A stretch of 64,000 nt of DNA from Paralvinella palmiformis (lineage: Eukaryota; Annelida; Polychaeta; Terebellida; Alvinellidae): the NCBI GenBank assembly GCA_025642065.1, contig JAODUP010000326.1, positions 1 through 64,000 of the forward strand, in the 5' to 3' direction. This document shows positions 1 through 12,800 of the stretch, one piece after another. The number at the start of each line of letters is the position of its first letter. The first letter of the stretch is position 1. Below the pieces are notes generated by a model that had not been told where the DNA came from, made no database searches, and saw only the letters and a program-made list of their open reading frames with translations. A program made the translations under genes and the position numbers.

Positions 1-322
1 GGAGATATTTTATAGATTTTCTTTTAGATAGATAGCATCAGTATCAGTATCTTCGATACAGCTGTAGTATGACTATCAATGCTGAAATATGATATGCATA
101 AATTAATCATTCAGAAAATTTGAAAATTAAGTAATAGAGGAATATCTTGTGTGGGATCAAATAACTCTATCTGGCTAATTTATTAACAACTTACTCATAT
201 AACTGATATTCACAAAGAAAAACATTTATATAAAAAATCAGATTGATGATATTTTATTTATGTGTTTGGAATTAATGTTCATTGTTTACGAATTTTTTAA
301 CATGAATAGTGTAATTTTTCAG

Positions 323-885
323 GTTGTAGAAGGCTTTGTCACTGCAACTAACAAGTATTATCCACAGTATATGAGAGAACTGTTAGGAATGGCACATGGA
401 GCTAACATTCCCTTTCATGAGGTACATATTAATACACTCAAATAAAGATTACAATTGTCGAATCCTTATACCAGAACTGGATTAGATAATTGTTGGCAAT
501 TCTTTTAGATTTATCTACTCTTAACACACAGCTGTATAATCTGTTGCTATAACACTGCATTTTGACCACTTGATTTAAAGAATTGCATTTATTTTGTTAT
601 TAGCTTCAAGTCATAAGTGTATTATTTTGGGGTATCCCAAACGAATCCAGTCAAATGCTAATTTATGACTGTAAACCAATGAGCGTAATACGATGTTATT
701 AGAGAGAAAAGGTTTCTAGTTCACCACTTGATTTATCTTTGATTCACAATATTCATTATTTTCTGTGCTACACAGGAGAAAATATTTGATTAAACTGCTA
801 GATGTGATGTGTACTAAGTAGGATATTTGTCTATCATAATGATATTATTTGTAATAGAGTATTTCTTTGTATTTTGTTTTGTATG

Positions 886-936
<51 letters not shown>

Positions 937-1276
937 TGATAATATATTAATCTGACAAGGTTTATGACATGATAATATGTCGGATAAACGTGAATGTTGG
1001 AATGTCGAGTCTGTGACATACCATACCATATTTTTAGATCGATTAACTTTTACCTCCGTATTTAAACCAATATTCAGTAACCCAGTTGCAATTGGTCATT
1101 GTGCCCCCATTGTGTTAAATAACCATTCGCAATGATATGGAATAGCATTGAAGCCATTGATCATTTTGATGTTTGTTAATTACAGACATTATAAAGAAAT
1201 ACTCATGTCACTTTGTCGATCAGATTAACTTATGATCTGCTCATTGGAAAGATCACACCTTTTTGTTTGTAATTAG

Positions 1277-1327
<51 letters not shown>

Positions 1328-1669
1328 TCATTATGATTGGCTATATGAGATAGCCACATGCAATGGAAGTATCATGCATGATTGTGTATGGTCAAGAACT
1401 ATTGGTTACGATATAGCAATTATCACAGGTGGGTGGGTTAATTAACCATTACTGCAAACATGTCGGTGTGTCTTGCATGACTGAACCAGTGGAAATATTT
1501 GGCAACATTTTTATGTTGTCAGATTATGGAGGTTATTTTACATTGAAATTTCACATTCTGTTGGCGAAATGAAGTGTCGGAATGCGATTTTGCCAGAATA
1601 AAGAGTCAGTTATAATGTGTTAGAAAGTGGATTCACTGGGTAAACGATGTCCGGATTAACGGATTCTCA

Positions 1670-1707
<38 letters not shown>

Positions 1708-3141
1708 CCAATGGTTATATCTGGCAGGATTGTGAATGTAATCAAATGTTTGTCTTTTTGTCAGATGTTCCTTATTAGTTATGGTGTGGAGTTATATGCG
1801 TTGACAGCTAACAAGACCAAGAATGAAGCTGATAGTTGTTCCGACATACTTGTTAACCAACCAAAGAAAAAAGCCGTACGTATAATTTATACGATAGATC
1901 AAACTTTTCCTCAATTCAGATTTCTCCAGTTAAAGTATTGGCAAATAATCTAAGCATTAAGAGTCGATGATATGATTAAGATCGGTCATGGCCAGAGTCA
2001 CATTACAAACGACTGTGTTTCCTGGCTGATGAGGCTGCTGTGTGGTTGTTACAATCTCGCCCTGTTAATGGCTACATGTCTTGTGTTGTTCTACGTAGCT
2101 CATCCCAGTTGTTTTCTTTATCTACTGTTGTTCTCCTCATTGGTTTTTCTCAACCAACTTTCCCCATTCCTTTCAGTGTCCATTTCCATGTTGTCAAGCA
2201 GCAGTAATTTTTCTTCCTTCTCCGCATGTGGCCAATCTAGTTCCTTCTTCTTTTCTGTACATTTACACTTCTCTTGTTTTATGATCTTTTCAATATCTTT
2301 GTTTCTAACTACTCTCAGCCATCTAAATGGTACAGTCCTTTCGAGGCAGCTCTATTAGAAGACGTCTAGTTTCTTACAATCTTCTTTGTTTACTGTCCAT
2401 GTTTCATGTCCATTTAACAACATTGATGTGACTGGCATGTAGAATAAGTTGTTATGTTTGTACTCAATATGTGTTTGCTTTCTGTATTCCATTGGTAATG
2501 TAATCATCACCTCCTTGCTTTCTTATCATCATCATCATCATCATCATCACTCCCAAATATCTGTATTTATCTGATTCATTCAGTTGTTGGTCTTTGACAA
2601 ATCATTTAAAATTTGTACGAACGTTCAGCCACAACCGAACCTATTTTGCTTTCTCTTTTGACCTTTTTATTTGTCATTTGAAACATAGTCTGCTTTGTTA
2701 AGGATCAGTACTAGCTGTTTTCATAAAAATATTTAGGATTTGTTTAATTGAATTGTTTTGTGTAGTCTTTAGACATTGATGATGACATGAATGCTCAGTG
2801 TACGATAAAGAAGTATATTAATGCTCAAGGCAAAGATTTGGTATTAAGTAGTCAAGTGTGTATTTGAAAAAGACTTTTATAACTAAAACAGGTATGTAGC
2901 AGTATTTAGACTAAGTTCAGTATATTCTATTCATACTTCCTAATTCATCTGAGGTAATAGAATTATACCTAAATTTTGTTATACGTATTGATATACATCT
3001 TTTATTTTATATTTAAATAAAAATGATATGTTTACAATTCAGTAAGATTTATAAACATCATGAAAATTTGTGCCTTCCTGGCTTTTTTCTTTTTTATGCT
3101 TATAACATAAAAGACAACCAACCCATCGGGTATGTGTGTGT

Positions 3142-3203
<62 letters not shown>

Positions 3204-3255
3204 CAACACACACACACATATAACACACACACTACACACTATATTTATATACACC

Positions 3256-3318
<63 letters not shown>

Positions 3319-4579
3319 AGTTCAGTATTAAACACACCTTACATTGATGTGTATAGAATGATAGATACAAGTGATAATATGCCATTTCAACTTTCTGCAT
3401 GCTTCAAATAAATAAGTCACGACAATGACAAGATGTCATTCATTTTCAACATCATTCAACACGTCATATTTGAGTTATTATTCTTTCTTATAGATTGATG
3501 GATTACCTGTATACTAATGGCACAGATTCTGTAAAATAATTTTCATTAGTTATTATTTACTTATATTATTTCTATGGCTAATATTAGGTTTCTTACACTT
3601 CACTAGCTGACGTACAGGGACGTGAAACACATTTATAATTGACTTGATGTTAAATCATCGGCATCATCATTAATATCATCAACTAGCTAAAGTTATGTTG
3701 TTTTGTTTTGTAATTATAATCAATAAAAACAGAAGTTTATCTCTGGTATCTATGTACAGGTAATCATTGGACACAATGAGGACAATAGTCCACTGATCCA
3801 GAATAAATCCTATATTTTGACAGCCTCTGTCCTAGAAGATGGCCTCATTCTGGAACAATTCACAGTTTATTGCTATCCAGGTAAGAGAAACGGCTGACTT
3901 GACGTTGAAGGACACACAAAAGACTTTAAATTTAACATCAACAAAGATATGTGGGTTGCTTTATGTAGATTCATAATTATTATGCAGCAAAATTAATCGG
4001 TGTGACCATTTCTGAGATCTCACATTCATATATGATGACTACATTTGGTAAATTTGGCACTCCAATGAGACAGTGGTTAAAACTGTTGTGCTACAAACCT
4101 CCAGGTTCTGGGTTTGAATCTGGCTCATACCTGTGTTTGTGGGATCTATCCCTTGGGTGTCATCTCTTGACTTTATTTATCTGATATGAACAATGCAGAG
4201 GCTAAATGTCTGAACTGAACATTCGGTGAATTAAACTGTTACTTACAATTGTAAATTTCTTGCATTACAGTATACGTTTCCATAATTTGTATAATATATT
4301 GCCTCGCACTTGTGATGGGTCTAATTCTCAAATATGTTTGTTTTATTCTGAGATTGTGTGAAGCAAAAGTTTGGGACACAGAGAGGTCTTGTTGTTTATA
4401 ATATTTAATTAATATAGTGGCTGAAATGCGCTTTCAGGTATTTTGCCGGGAAATGCATTTGGTTTCAACAACCATGGTATCATAACGACAGTAAATGGAT
4501 TGTATCCAAAGTCAGTGTTGATAGGAAGAGTAGGTAACTATAATATACAAGTGGGCACATGTGTGCACACACACATACT

Positions 4580-4635
<56 letters not shown>

Positions 4636-5744
4636 CATACACAAGGTAGAGAGAGACAGAGAGAGAGTGTGTGTATGTGAAATTGGATGTAATTATTACA
4701 CTGTTGTTTTCTATAGGTCGAAGCTTCATCAATAGAGCAATGTTGGCTTCCAAGAACCTTACAGACGCCTTATCCAAAGCAAAGACACCAGGAACTTACG
4801 GCTTCAGGTTAATATAATTCCAGTCTGTGCTATTTTTATATACCTTTGCCCCGATTATAACAGATCAAACTTGTAATATTCTACTGATTTCTTTAAAGAA
4901 CTCAAAACATCATTTTGCTATTTTTCTTCTGTGGTTATAGTTGTAATATTGGCATATTTAATGGGGCTCCAGATAGCCGACCACATTTATATAATATCGA
5001 AGTTGCCCCTGATGTGGCGGCTCAAGTGACCATAACAGATGTCATTGAGGTGCTGCCCTCTTATGAGAAACAACAATCTCCAGCAATGGACAATGTTATT
5101 GCAGGAAATTACTTCCATGTTAATATGTGAGTGAATCATGCTTTTTAATATGTGTTCAGCAGGCATACAATTATTATTAAAATTGTTGTGTGTACTAATA
5201 GTCGTTTAATAGAAAGTATTTCGAATCATTCCTTTAGTGTCCTGATTAAAGGTGATTCACTATTTCGGGACATATGTGATCTTTGTCCATGTTTAATTTT
5301 TAATAGATGTGTAGTAACCAGATTGCCACTGATATTACATAGTTAGATAAACACACACAGACATACACACACAGTCTCTCTCTCTCTATCTCTCTTTCTC
5401 TCTCTCACACACACACACATACACACACAACTTTACTACTTCCACACATGATGGAAGTCACAATATACTCTGTTTCTAGGTATCGGAGGCTTGTATTACC
5501 TGAAATATCTGATCACATAACGAGTTCACGCCATCGTACAGCACGAATACAACAATACAAAGATCCTAATTCAGCTGATGATGTAAAACGTATATTGGGA
5601 GATAGTAAAGATAACAAATATCCTATATATAGGTCTCCCAGGCCTTCAGATAATGAGACAACTCTTGCTACAGGTAAAAGTTTCATTCATACAGACACCG
5701 ACCTGTTAAATGAAGATCCATGATTGAACATATATTTTGCAAGA

Positions 5745-5783
<39 letters not shown>

Positions 5784-6273
5784 TAGAATATTGACTAGTA
5801 CTGGCAAGTAAATTTTATATTCTTCAGAATAATGAAGGTCTGTAAGATTTAAATAGTGTATGCCAGGTTAAGGGCAAACATTATTGTGTTTAGTTTGGTT
5901 TCGTAATCCATGAGAAGTATGATAGTAATGCTGTTGTACTTGATCAGTCTAGGACTTCTAGTTGTCATATTTAAAAACAATTATGATAATATATTTATAT
6001 GTTATAGACATCATTATGGGCATTATAATAAGCTAAGAAACGAAACAACCTTCCGATTCAATAAATGGGTGGATACATACACAAATATAATTCATAATAC
6101 TTACTGGTTTATTCGTTCCTGTACTTGTTCATATTATGAGAAACTCTGTCTAATATGATTTTTATGTTTCAGTTCTGTTTGATCTCCAGCAGTGTGTGAT
6201 GTCTGTTTACACGGATCGTCCTAGTTCAAGTATTGGACCACTGTTTACACTTAATCTTCCTTGTAGCAGATAA
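323..6273 (+). CDS. C45-family Ntn-hydrolase (Tan / acyl-CoA:6-APA acyltransferase-like), 5' incomplete
   Basis: Eight exons join in frame: 323-421, 1765-1875, 3760-3880, 4438-4533, 4717-4807, 4941-5126, 5480-5673, 6173-6273 (TAA at 6271). All have AG/GT borders, total 999 nt and encode 332 residues. Visible landmarks are GMAHGAN, DSCSDILVNQP, GHNEDNSP, LPGNAFGFNNHGI, SFINRAML and a C-terminal SVYTDRPSS. They align in order with the fly Tan/bacterial C45 pattern (CS, then GHTED, then LPG...HG, then FITRALL). In this family the proenzyme cleaves itself before the Cys, which becomes the N-terminal nucleophile; Tan hydrolyses beta-alanyl amines. Here the presumed nucleophile is the Cys of DSCSD in the 1765-1875 exon. 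About 50-60 N-terminal residues should lie in exons left of the window. Substrate is unknown. Introns 1 and 2 hold microsatellites and a decayed LINE. Confidence 0.87.
1985..2490 (-). mobile_element. RTE/craniofacial-type LINE, C-terminal remnant of reverse transcriptase ORF
   Basis: Read on the minus strand, disrupted frames give GHETWTVNKEDCKKLDVF, then a basic RRRELDWPH-like stretch and finally NNWDELRRTTQD. These match, in order, the conserved C-terminal region of RTE-type endonuclease/reverse transcriptase proteins (YGSETWTL..., RRLRWLGHV, SWEEAKRTAQDR). Several stops and indels are present, so it is dead. It sits in the 1876-3759 intron of the C45 gene in antisense orientation. The opposite strand carries a 128-codon open frame that is only a shadow. 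Confidence 0.6.
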
Positions 6274-6295
6274 AATTCCATTTCAGTAAGTATAA

Positions 6296-6520
6296 TGCTA
6301 TACTTAATGAAGTAGATTTTTTTGTTCATTAAATTTATTACGTGTTATGTTTGTTTTAATCATGTATCTCTGTGTGTGTTGGTAATGTAATTATGTTTGT
6401 CATTAACATTAACTAAGCTAAATATTGTTATGGCTTTATTCTGTAAACTGAATTTCATTTGATGTGATTTTGAAATGAAATGAAATTTTTATTGTTTGAC
6501 TGTGATTCTCATTAATCAGG
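6296..6520 (+). repeat. Dispersed repeat tail just downstream of the C45 stop codon
   Basis: About 200 bp here is clearly related to 47525-47705. Shared blocks include TGTTATGTTTGTTTTAATCA and the end GATTTTGAAATGAAATGAAA. It probably is the 3' end of a retroelement that now forms part of the C45 3' UTR. A candidate polyadenylation signal AATAAA follows at 6635-6640. Confidence 0.55.
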
Positions 6521-6634
6521 CGATGTGTAAAATGTATTTTACATGAAAACTATACATTTCCATGTTTCTTGTGGTGATTGATTTTTGTTTTAGTTTGTTG
6601 TTTGTCATACTTTGCTAATCTTGTACGCAATATT

Positions 6635-6640
6635 AATAAA
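6635..6640 (+). promoter_or_regulatory. Candidate polyadenylation signal of the C45 gene
   Basis: AATAAA lies 362 nt after the stop codon and is followed by a T-rich stretch and a TTA microsatellite. It is the first canonical hexamer downstream of the gene that I could find, but no transcript evidence is available. Confidence 0.4.
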
Positions 6641-7001
6641 TATGTCTTGATCAACTGAAATATAATTCCTTATTATTATTATTATTATTATTATTATAGT
6701 TATCACCATTGATTTATGTATTTGACTATTTATCACAGTTCAATTGGGCATTTGTCCAATCTCACTTTATTGGTGAACATTTGTCCAGTGAGCATTTGTC
6801 TGGTGGGCATTTGTCCGTGAACCATTCTACAGCGATAGTTAATGTAGAATTATTTGTAGAATAATGTAGAATTATTGTTAGTCTACTATTAACTTCGTAC
6901 ATATTGTTGATTTCTGGATACTTAAACTCTACTCGCAGGTAGTTGCATTTCTTTAAAAAAAATGAGGTGAAGTGAAATATGAAACACCGTTTTGACATAG
7001 C

Positions 7002-7076
7002 CTGGCCGTAGTTTGAACCCTGGTGCTATAGATCTGTGGTCAACCGCGCTACCAATTAGGCCATGGAGGCGCCACC
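7002..7076 (-). mobile_element. tRNA-derived SINE, head with pol III boxes
   Basis: On the minus strand the sequence starts GGCGCCTCCATGGCCTAATT. It contains an A-box-like TGGCCTAATTGG and a B-box-like GGGTTCAAACT about 40 nt apart, as in a tRNA gene. It is followed towards lower coordinates by a SINE body (GTGTTTCATATTTCACTTCA-like) shared with the copies at 39.0 and 38.9 kb. No cloverleaf-quality tRNA is formed, so I call a SINE and not a tRNA gene. Confidence 0.65.
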
Positions 7077-7976
7077 GTAAATTTCTTTAAAGTGGTTGGT
7101 GCATGCCTGTAGTAGGATGTGATTGAAATGAATAAATACATTATAATCACAGCAACTACCGGTAATACGATGATTATTTATTTTACATGTCTGGTAGCAA
7201 GTAGAATTACATGAAACATAATCTATACTAAGGCAAGCCCCGATGTTGTTTCCACGTGGAAATTGTATTCTGTTTGAAAGTTTAATCCACATGTTCATTT
7301 CCACGTTGATTCCACCTAATGATGTCAAACGCTAAATCCATTTGATAATTTCCAAATTAAATCCATAATGCTATTTCCACATTCAATCAACGTCACTGTG
7401 TCTGTCTTGAATCCATGTCATTATTTTCACAGTGAATCAACATACTTTAGTAGACAAAATACAAAAGTGGCATCCATCTATGAAGTTCACAGTGCTGCAT
7501 CCATTCAAGTAATTTACTTAAAATTAATGGTAACCTTTAATACAAAAATCAAGTTTGTGTTGATTACTAAGTGATTATCTAAAAAACACGTGTTACGCAA
7601 TATAAGTTAGAAATAGTCTAAAAATGTGTAGACCTGGACAAGGACGTAGGCAACAAATGCTGAAATTTAGAAAAGGCAATAAACGTTAGCTTACTTAGTA
7701 GTAAGTGGATGAAATCACATGAACCCAAACTAATATCATTGTGAGTAATGTAATAGTATGCACACTACACGTTTTCGGGATTTATATTTGGGTAGATATC
7801 GGGTTGCCACTTTATTCCACACGATTTCTACGTCATAAACCGCCCCCCCCCCCCGTCAGTCAATGTCTTATCTACGCGAAAGATGTGTTTTGTTCAGATA
7901 AACAGTTGACATTAGTGATATAACTAAGCACGAACATTACCAGCTCTACAGTGTATTTTGAGATTTTATAGAAATT

Positions 7977-9030
7977 AAATTCTCATAGTCCGTGTACGAT
8001 GCAAAATTCACCAAAAAATGATCAGATGGAGAGGAAACTTAGGAAGAATAAGCAAGTCTGAAAAGGTGAGTTTTCAAATGGTCACTGAAAGAAAATACGG
8101 TATTTGATGACTTAACATGTTCAGAGAGTGAATTCCAAAGAGTAGGGACCGCAACTGAAAAAGCACGAGTCCCAGTATGAGTTTTAACCCTTGGAACAGA
8201 CAACAAGTAAAAACCAGATGAACGGAGTTCTCTGGGCTTGGGTGTTAAGAAAGCATGGAAAATAGATATGAAGGTTCTCCAGAAGAAAGAGTTTGTTAGG
8301 CAATAGTGCAGAGTTTGAAAATGATGCGAGATTGAACAGGGAGCCAGTGAAGAGATTTCAGAAGTGGGACAGAATGAGAAAACCGACGAGACCGTGTGTC
8401 AACCCTCGCCAAGCAGTTCTAAATACATTGAAGTTTTAGAATATCCTTAGATGCAATGTTATAAAGAAGAAAGTTGCAGTAATCAAGCCTACTAGTAATG
8501 AGTGCTGTAGCAACGATTTTGGCAACTGAAAGAGAAACATAGCACATCAAAAAAGGGAACATCAAAAAGAAAGGCACTGCTTTTGAAAAACAGTTTCTTA
8601 TTTTTATTGATTGAAACCTATTTATTAAGAATGAGCTGATCCCGGTAAATGCTGTGCCTGATATGCCATACCAATCAGAGAGACGATCTAGAAGAATAGA
8701 ATAATCAATGGTGTCGAAAGCTGCAGATAAATCTAAAAGTGTTAGTGCTGTGACCTTACCTGTGTCCATGTTTAGTGATATGTCGTTATAAACTTTTAGT
8801 ATACCGGTTTCTGTAGAATGAAATTGTTTGTAAGCAGACTGAAAAACATAGACAAGTGATTGCAGTTTAAGTAAACGTTCAAACGACAGGATATGGCTTT
8901 TTCTACAACTTTAGATATGAATGATATATTAAAAATAGGTCTATAACTGTTTAGGTCATTGGCTGGTAAAGATGTTTTATTAAGAAGAGGGATTACATGG
9001 GCATGTTTAAAATGAGAAGGGAACACTCCG
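7977..9030 (-). mobile_element. CR1/L2-type LINE, 5'-truncated and internally deleted (copy 1 of family A)
   Basis: Minus-strand fragments include [40 protein letters not shown] (RT palm, first catalytic Asp) and ITSRLDYCNFLLYNIASKDI. Relative to the related element at 23.6-24.8 kb, the segment between the NCFSKAVPFF motif and SLSVAK is missing, which removes the catalytic YADD box. The 3' part resembles the end of the 23.6 kb copy but lacks its ATT-rich tail. It lies between the convergent C45 and SLC5 genes. Confidence 0.8.
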
Positions 9031-9074
9031 GAACTTGGTAATAAATTTATTATCTTAGTAATTGGAACACTTAG

Positions 9075-9098
9075 TGTGTGAAATCATCATTTCACACA
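9075..9098. repeat. Perfect short hairpin
   Basis: TGTGTGAAAT, a four-base loop CATC, then ATTTCACACA form a perfect 10-bp stem beside the LINE. It may be a decayed element end or chance; no function can be assigned. Confidence 0.5.
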
Positions 9099-9239
9099 AG
9101 AGCCACTTACTTTATACAAAACAAATTCTGCGACAATAATAGATTTTTAAATGATGCGTTTATAGATGCCCACTACAGATTGACAGTCCAAACTTTGTGT
9201 CGTTAAACAACATTCATCCATCCAGTCAAGAAGTGAACA

Positions 9240-9826
9240 ATGAAAGTTCTGCAGCTGAAGCTGTTATTTGTAAAACGTAAAGTGCAGGCAAGCTAAGGCC
9301 AAAGAAATAATTTACGTTAGTAACAACACAGATTTGAATTACTATGGCATGTAAAGTCTATACTTAGCGGAATCAGATTTTTTTAATTTAAATAAATGTT
9401 TTTATAAAAACAATAATCAAACAGTCCCTAACACAGAAAACCAATGAAGATAGTTTTATATTTTTATTGATCTTTAAACTTGAAAATCATACATATTATG
9501 TTCGCATACATATTATAGATCTAAGGTAGTACAAAAACAAAGTGGATAATCAGCTCAGGAACGTTGGTTTATATATAAAGACTAGTTTTCCTGTCTTGTC
9601 TGTTCCGAGTCTGTTCTTCAGTTTGGAATGTACTAGACCAAATGTAGAAAAAATGCGTTTCCCAGCATTTTCTTAGCACATTTCTTGCAACAATTGATTA
9701 TAAAAAAGTTCTTTTTTGTACTGCAATTTAATTGATAAATCACATGTTTACAAAATAATTAATAAAAATAAATGCATTAATCATAAAAAATCAAAAGAAA
9801 CATAATACAAATTAAACAAATCGAAA
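9240..9826 (-). other. 3' flank of SLC5 copy 1 (part of the duplicated unit)
   Basis: There is no gene here. The stretch around 9300-9400 is recognisably related to 31180-31240, the 3' flank of copy 2 (an ATAGATTTGGATTACC-type block). The duplication therefore extends at least about 500 bp beyond the stop codons and may include a 3' UTR. Confidence 0.5.
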
Positions 9827-12800
9827 TCACAGTTTAACATCTGAATGAAGCAAGGTATCTATAACTCGGTTGTCTTTTGTCATATCTTCGCTATCTTCAT
9901 CTGATTTTTCAGAATCAACCTTTGTACTCATTTCGGCATCATTCTGAAAATAAATAATGGTAATAATAAAAGATAATGAACTTTGATGTAGGATTTGCCG
10001 TGGCGGCAATATTTATTTGATTTACGAGATAATCGTGTAAATAATTAATCATAAAAATTATGATGCTTCAGATAATGACCCAAGAAAGTGAATAAGAGGC
10101 TAGATTTATAGCTTATTTGGACTAGTTTAGTAAAGGTACAGCATGATATCCGTATGATGAGTTATGATAAGAAGGCTGTCATCTTGATTCTTTTAGATTT
10201 ATCCGCTGCATTTGACACCGTCGACCACAATCTGTTGCGTCACGTTTGATGACCCGGTTGGGCATTGGTTGAACTGTGCTTACATGGCTGAAGTCATATC
10301 TATCTGGTAGGAGTCAAAGAGTCAGCATAGGTGATGTATTTTCAGTTGTAGCTACGCTACTATTTGGAGTCACTCAGGGTTCGGTCCTAGGACCCATCCT
10401 TTTCACTATCTATAAAATTCCCATTGGAGACTTCGCACGAACCAATAGTTTAAGCGTTCATTTATATGCTGACGATACTCGGCTCTACATGGCATTTGAC
10501 CCTACTGACCATGAAGATACAACATCAGTCCTTACTCAGGTTGAAAACTCTATCAGCGATATACGTATCTGGGTGGTCGAAAACAAGCTAAAGTTTAATG
10601 ATCATAAGACTGAGGTCTTCATATTGACATCCAAAGTCGTGGTTGGAGTAGCTGCCATTGCTCCGACACCAACAGTGCGCAATCTTGGAGCTATGTTTGA
10701 CCAATCATTCACCATGGACGAGTTTGTTAAACACATTTGTAAGGCTGCTTATTTCCACCTCCACAATATTTCATCCATCCGAAATTGTCTTTCGAAAGAG
10801 TCTGCCATCACACTTGTACATGCTTTCTTCAGTAGCCGGTTGGGCTACTGCAATGCCCTACTAGTTGGCATAACAGAAACATCTCTAGCCAAACTCCAAC
10901 TAGTACAAACGTGGCAGCTAGACTTGTAACTAAAACTAGAAAGAGAGACCACATTACCCACATACTAAGAGCCCTCCAATGGCTTTCAGTCAGACACAGG
11001 ATTATATTTAAGGTTCTTCTAACACTTAAAGCCCCCAACAACTTGATACCGGACTATCTAACACTATTCTTGGACACATATATACCCCAACGCCAACTAA
11101 TATCGTCTGACTCATCTCTACTGACTGTTCCTCGTACCAGATTAAAAATGGCTGGCGACAGAGCATTTGCTCACTTCGCCCCACGGACGTGGAAAGAATT
11201 CCCACTTCACATCAGGATCACGGACAAATTAAATAACTTTAAATTTATGCCAAAGCTTCACTTGTTCACACAGGCATATGGCTGACCATTGGCATCATTG
11301 TTAACCTGTATATAATGTAAAAGTATTTATTTCATATTGTTAAGCGCCCTTGAACTAAGAAGCAATGGGATATGTGGCGCTATAATAAGTGCTATGTTAT
11401 TATTATATTATTATTAGCAGTTATATTGGATTGAAAGTAGTCGCTAACAATAGCTGAGAAAGGGATCTTAGACACAAGACACAGTAGTTGATCTGATATA
11501 AGATTATTTTAAATATTTTGGCTAATATTTATACCGTATCTGTCCTACCATTGTCAATTTATCCTCTTCTTTAAAGCCGAACGCACATCTCAGATCTTTT
11601 AGTGTGTATCTTAACTCACTACGTGGCCATATTGTTGACAATTGGAAGCAACCTGACGATAGTTGAATAAAATAAATTCTTATTAATGATAAATGGTAAT
11701 AATAGAGTAACTGCATATTTGTGGGTGGAACGATCTAACACATCAAGTAAATGGACATTTCCTGTGTTTAGATATACTTGTTTTTTAATGTGATTAAATT
11801 CTGCAGATGTATTAATATTTAGAGATACATACCTTCGCAGCTACCAAATTCGAGGATATATTTATTCGTGATATTAATAATTCTGTTATATCTCATATTA
11901 CTGTATTATTGTAAAGTAAGCAAACTCTAAATTGTTTTGATTGTTGTTTTACCTTTGTGTCTATATATATGAACCAGTGGACTGATAATGCTTGCAACAA
12001 CAATGACGATCATGGCATCAATGAACACATACCATTGGTAAGAGGTATCATACAAATTACTATTAAGGAAAAATGGATAGAGCAATTGCCATTATCGGGA
12101 CCACAATAATATTACAATAATTCGCATATTTAAGTACTATTTTTTATATGCTGTCATAATATATTCATTTCAGAGACTGTGCTATGTCACCGGTAAGACC
12201 AGGCTCAAGGAGAAAGAAAGGAATCAAGTTATTTTTCACGAACTCACTCATCACAGTAAATTCTTACGGCTTACATTTAGAGTTGGTATTGTAAGTTCAT
12301 TATTGAAAATTATATACTACAAATAAGCCATTCTAAAGAATGAATTCAATCAAATATCCTCAAACATGCCTCTAAATACCTACGGCTTGACATTTGGAGT
12401 TGGTATTGTAAGTTCAACTGTGAAGTTCTTTAAGTATAATGGCGGTTGATCGGTTCCCAAATGTTTGTGGTGTTTAGTTAACCAACCGATGTACTGTTGG
12501 AAACCAAATATGATTGAAGCTAAACATCCAATAAAAACGCCCTGAAACAAATATAAAACTATTAAAATATATTAGGGTGTAACTAAAATAAATGAATCAA
12601 AGTTATGCTGTAAATATGAGAAGCGCCAATAAAAATAGTAATACAACTTTTAATTAGCTTTAAATATTTCACACATACACACACTCACACACACACATTC
12701 ATACACACATATACGCGCACCCACACATACACACTCATTTATACACACATTCATACGCACACACATACACACACACAGACACGTACATGCACCGTGACCA

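Noticed and set aside
1972..2358. 128-codon plus-strand open frame with signal-like hydrophobic N-terminus
   Set aside because: It is the complement of the RTE-type LINE remnant, and its Ser/Phe richness comes from the A/G-rich sense strand.
2771..2872. Open plus-strand stretch DIDDDMNAQCTIKKYINAQG as an extra C45 exon
   Set aside because: The flanking exons already join in phase and family alignment has no room for it. It lacks a usable donor before the stop.
3023..3411. Several open frames of His-Thr or Tyr-Ile repeats
   Set aside because: They are CA and TA microsatellites read as protein. The same holds for the repeats at 814-1029, 1263-1445, 4443-4777, 20378-20617, 28190-28678, 33822-34166, 37302-37502 and 62257-62768.
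7002..7076. Minus-strand tRNA gene
   Set aside because: A and B boxes are present but arms do not pair as a cloverleaf, and a SINE body follows. The same applies to 27048-27125.
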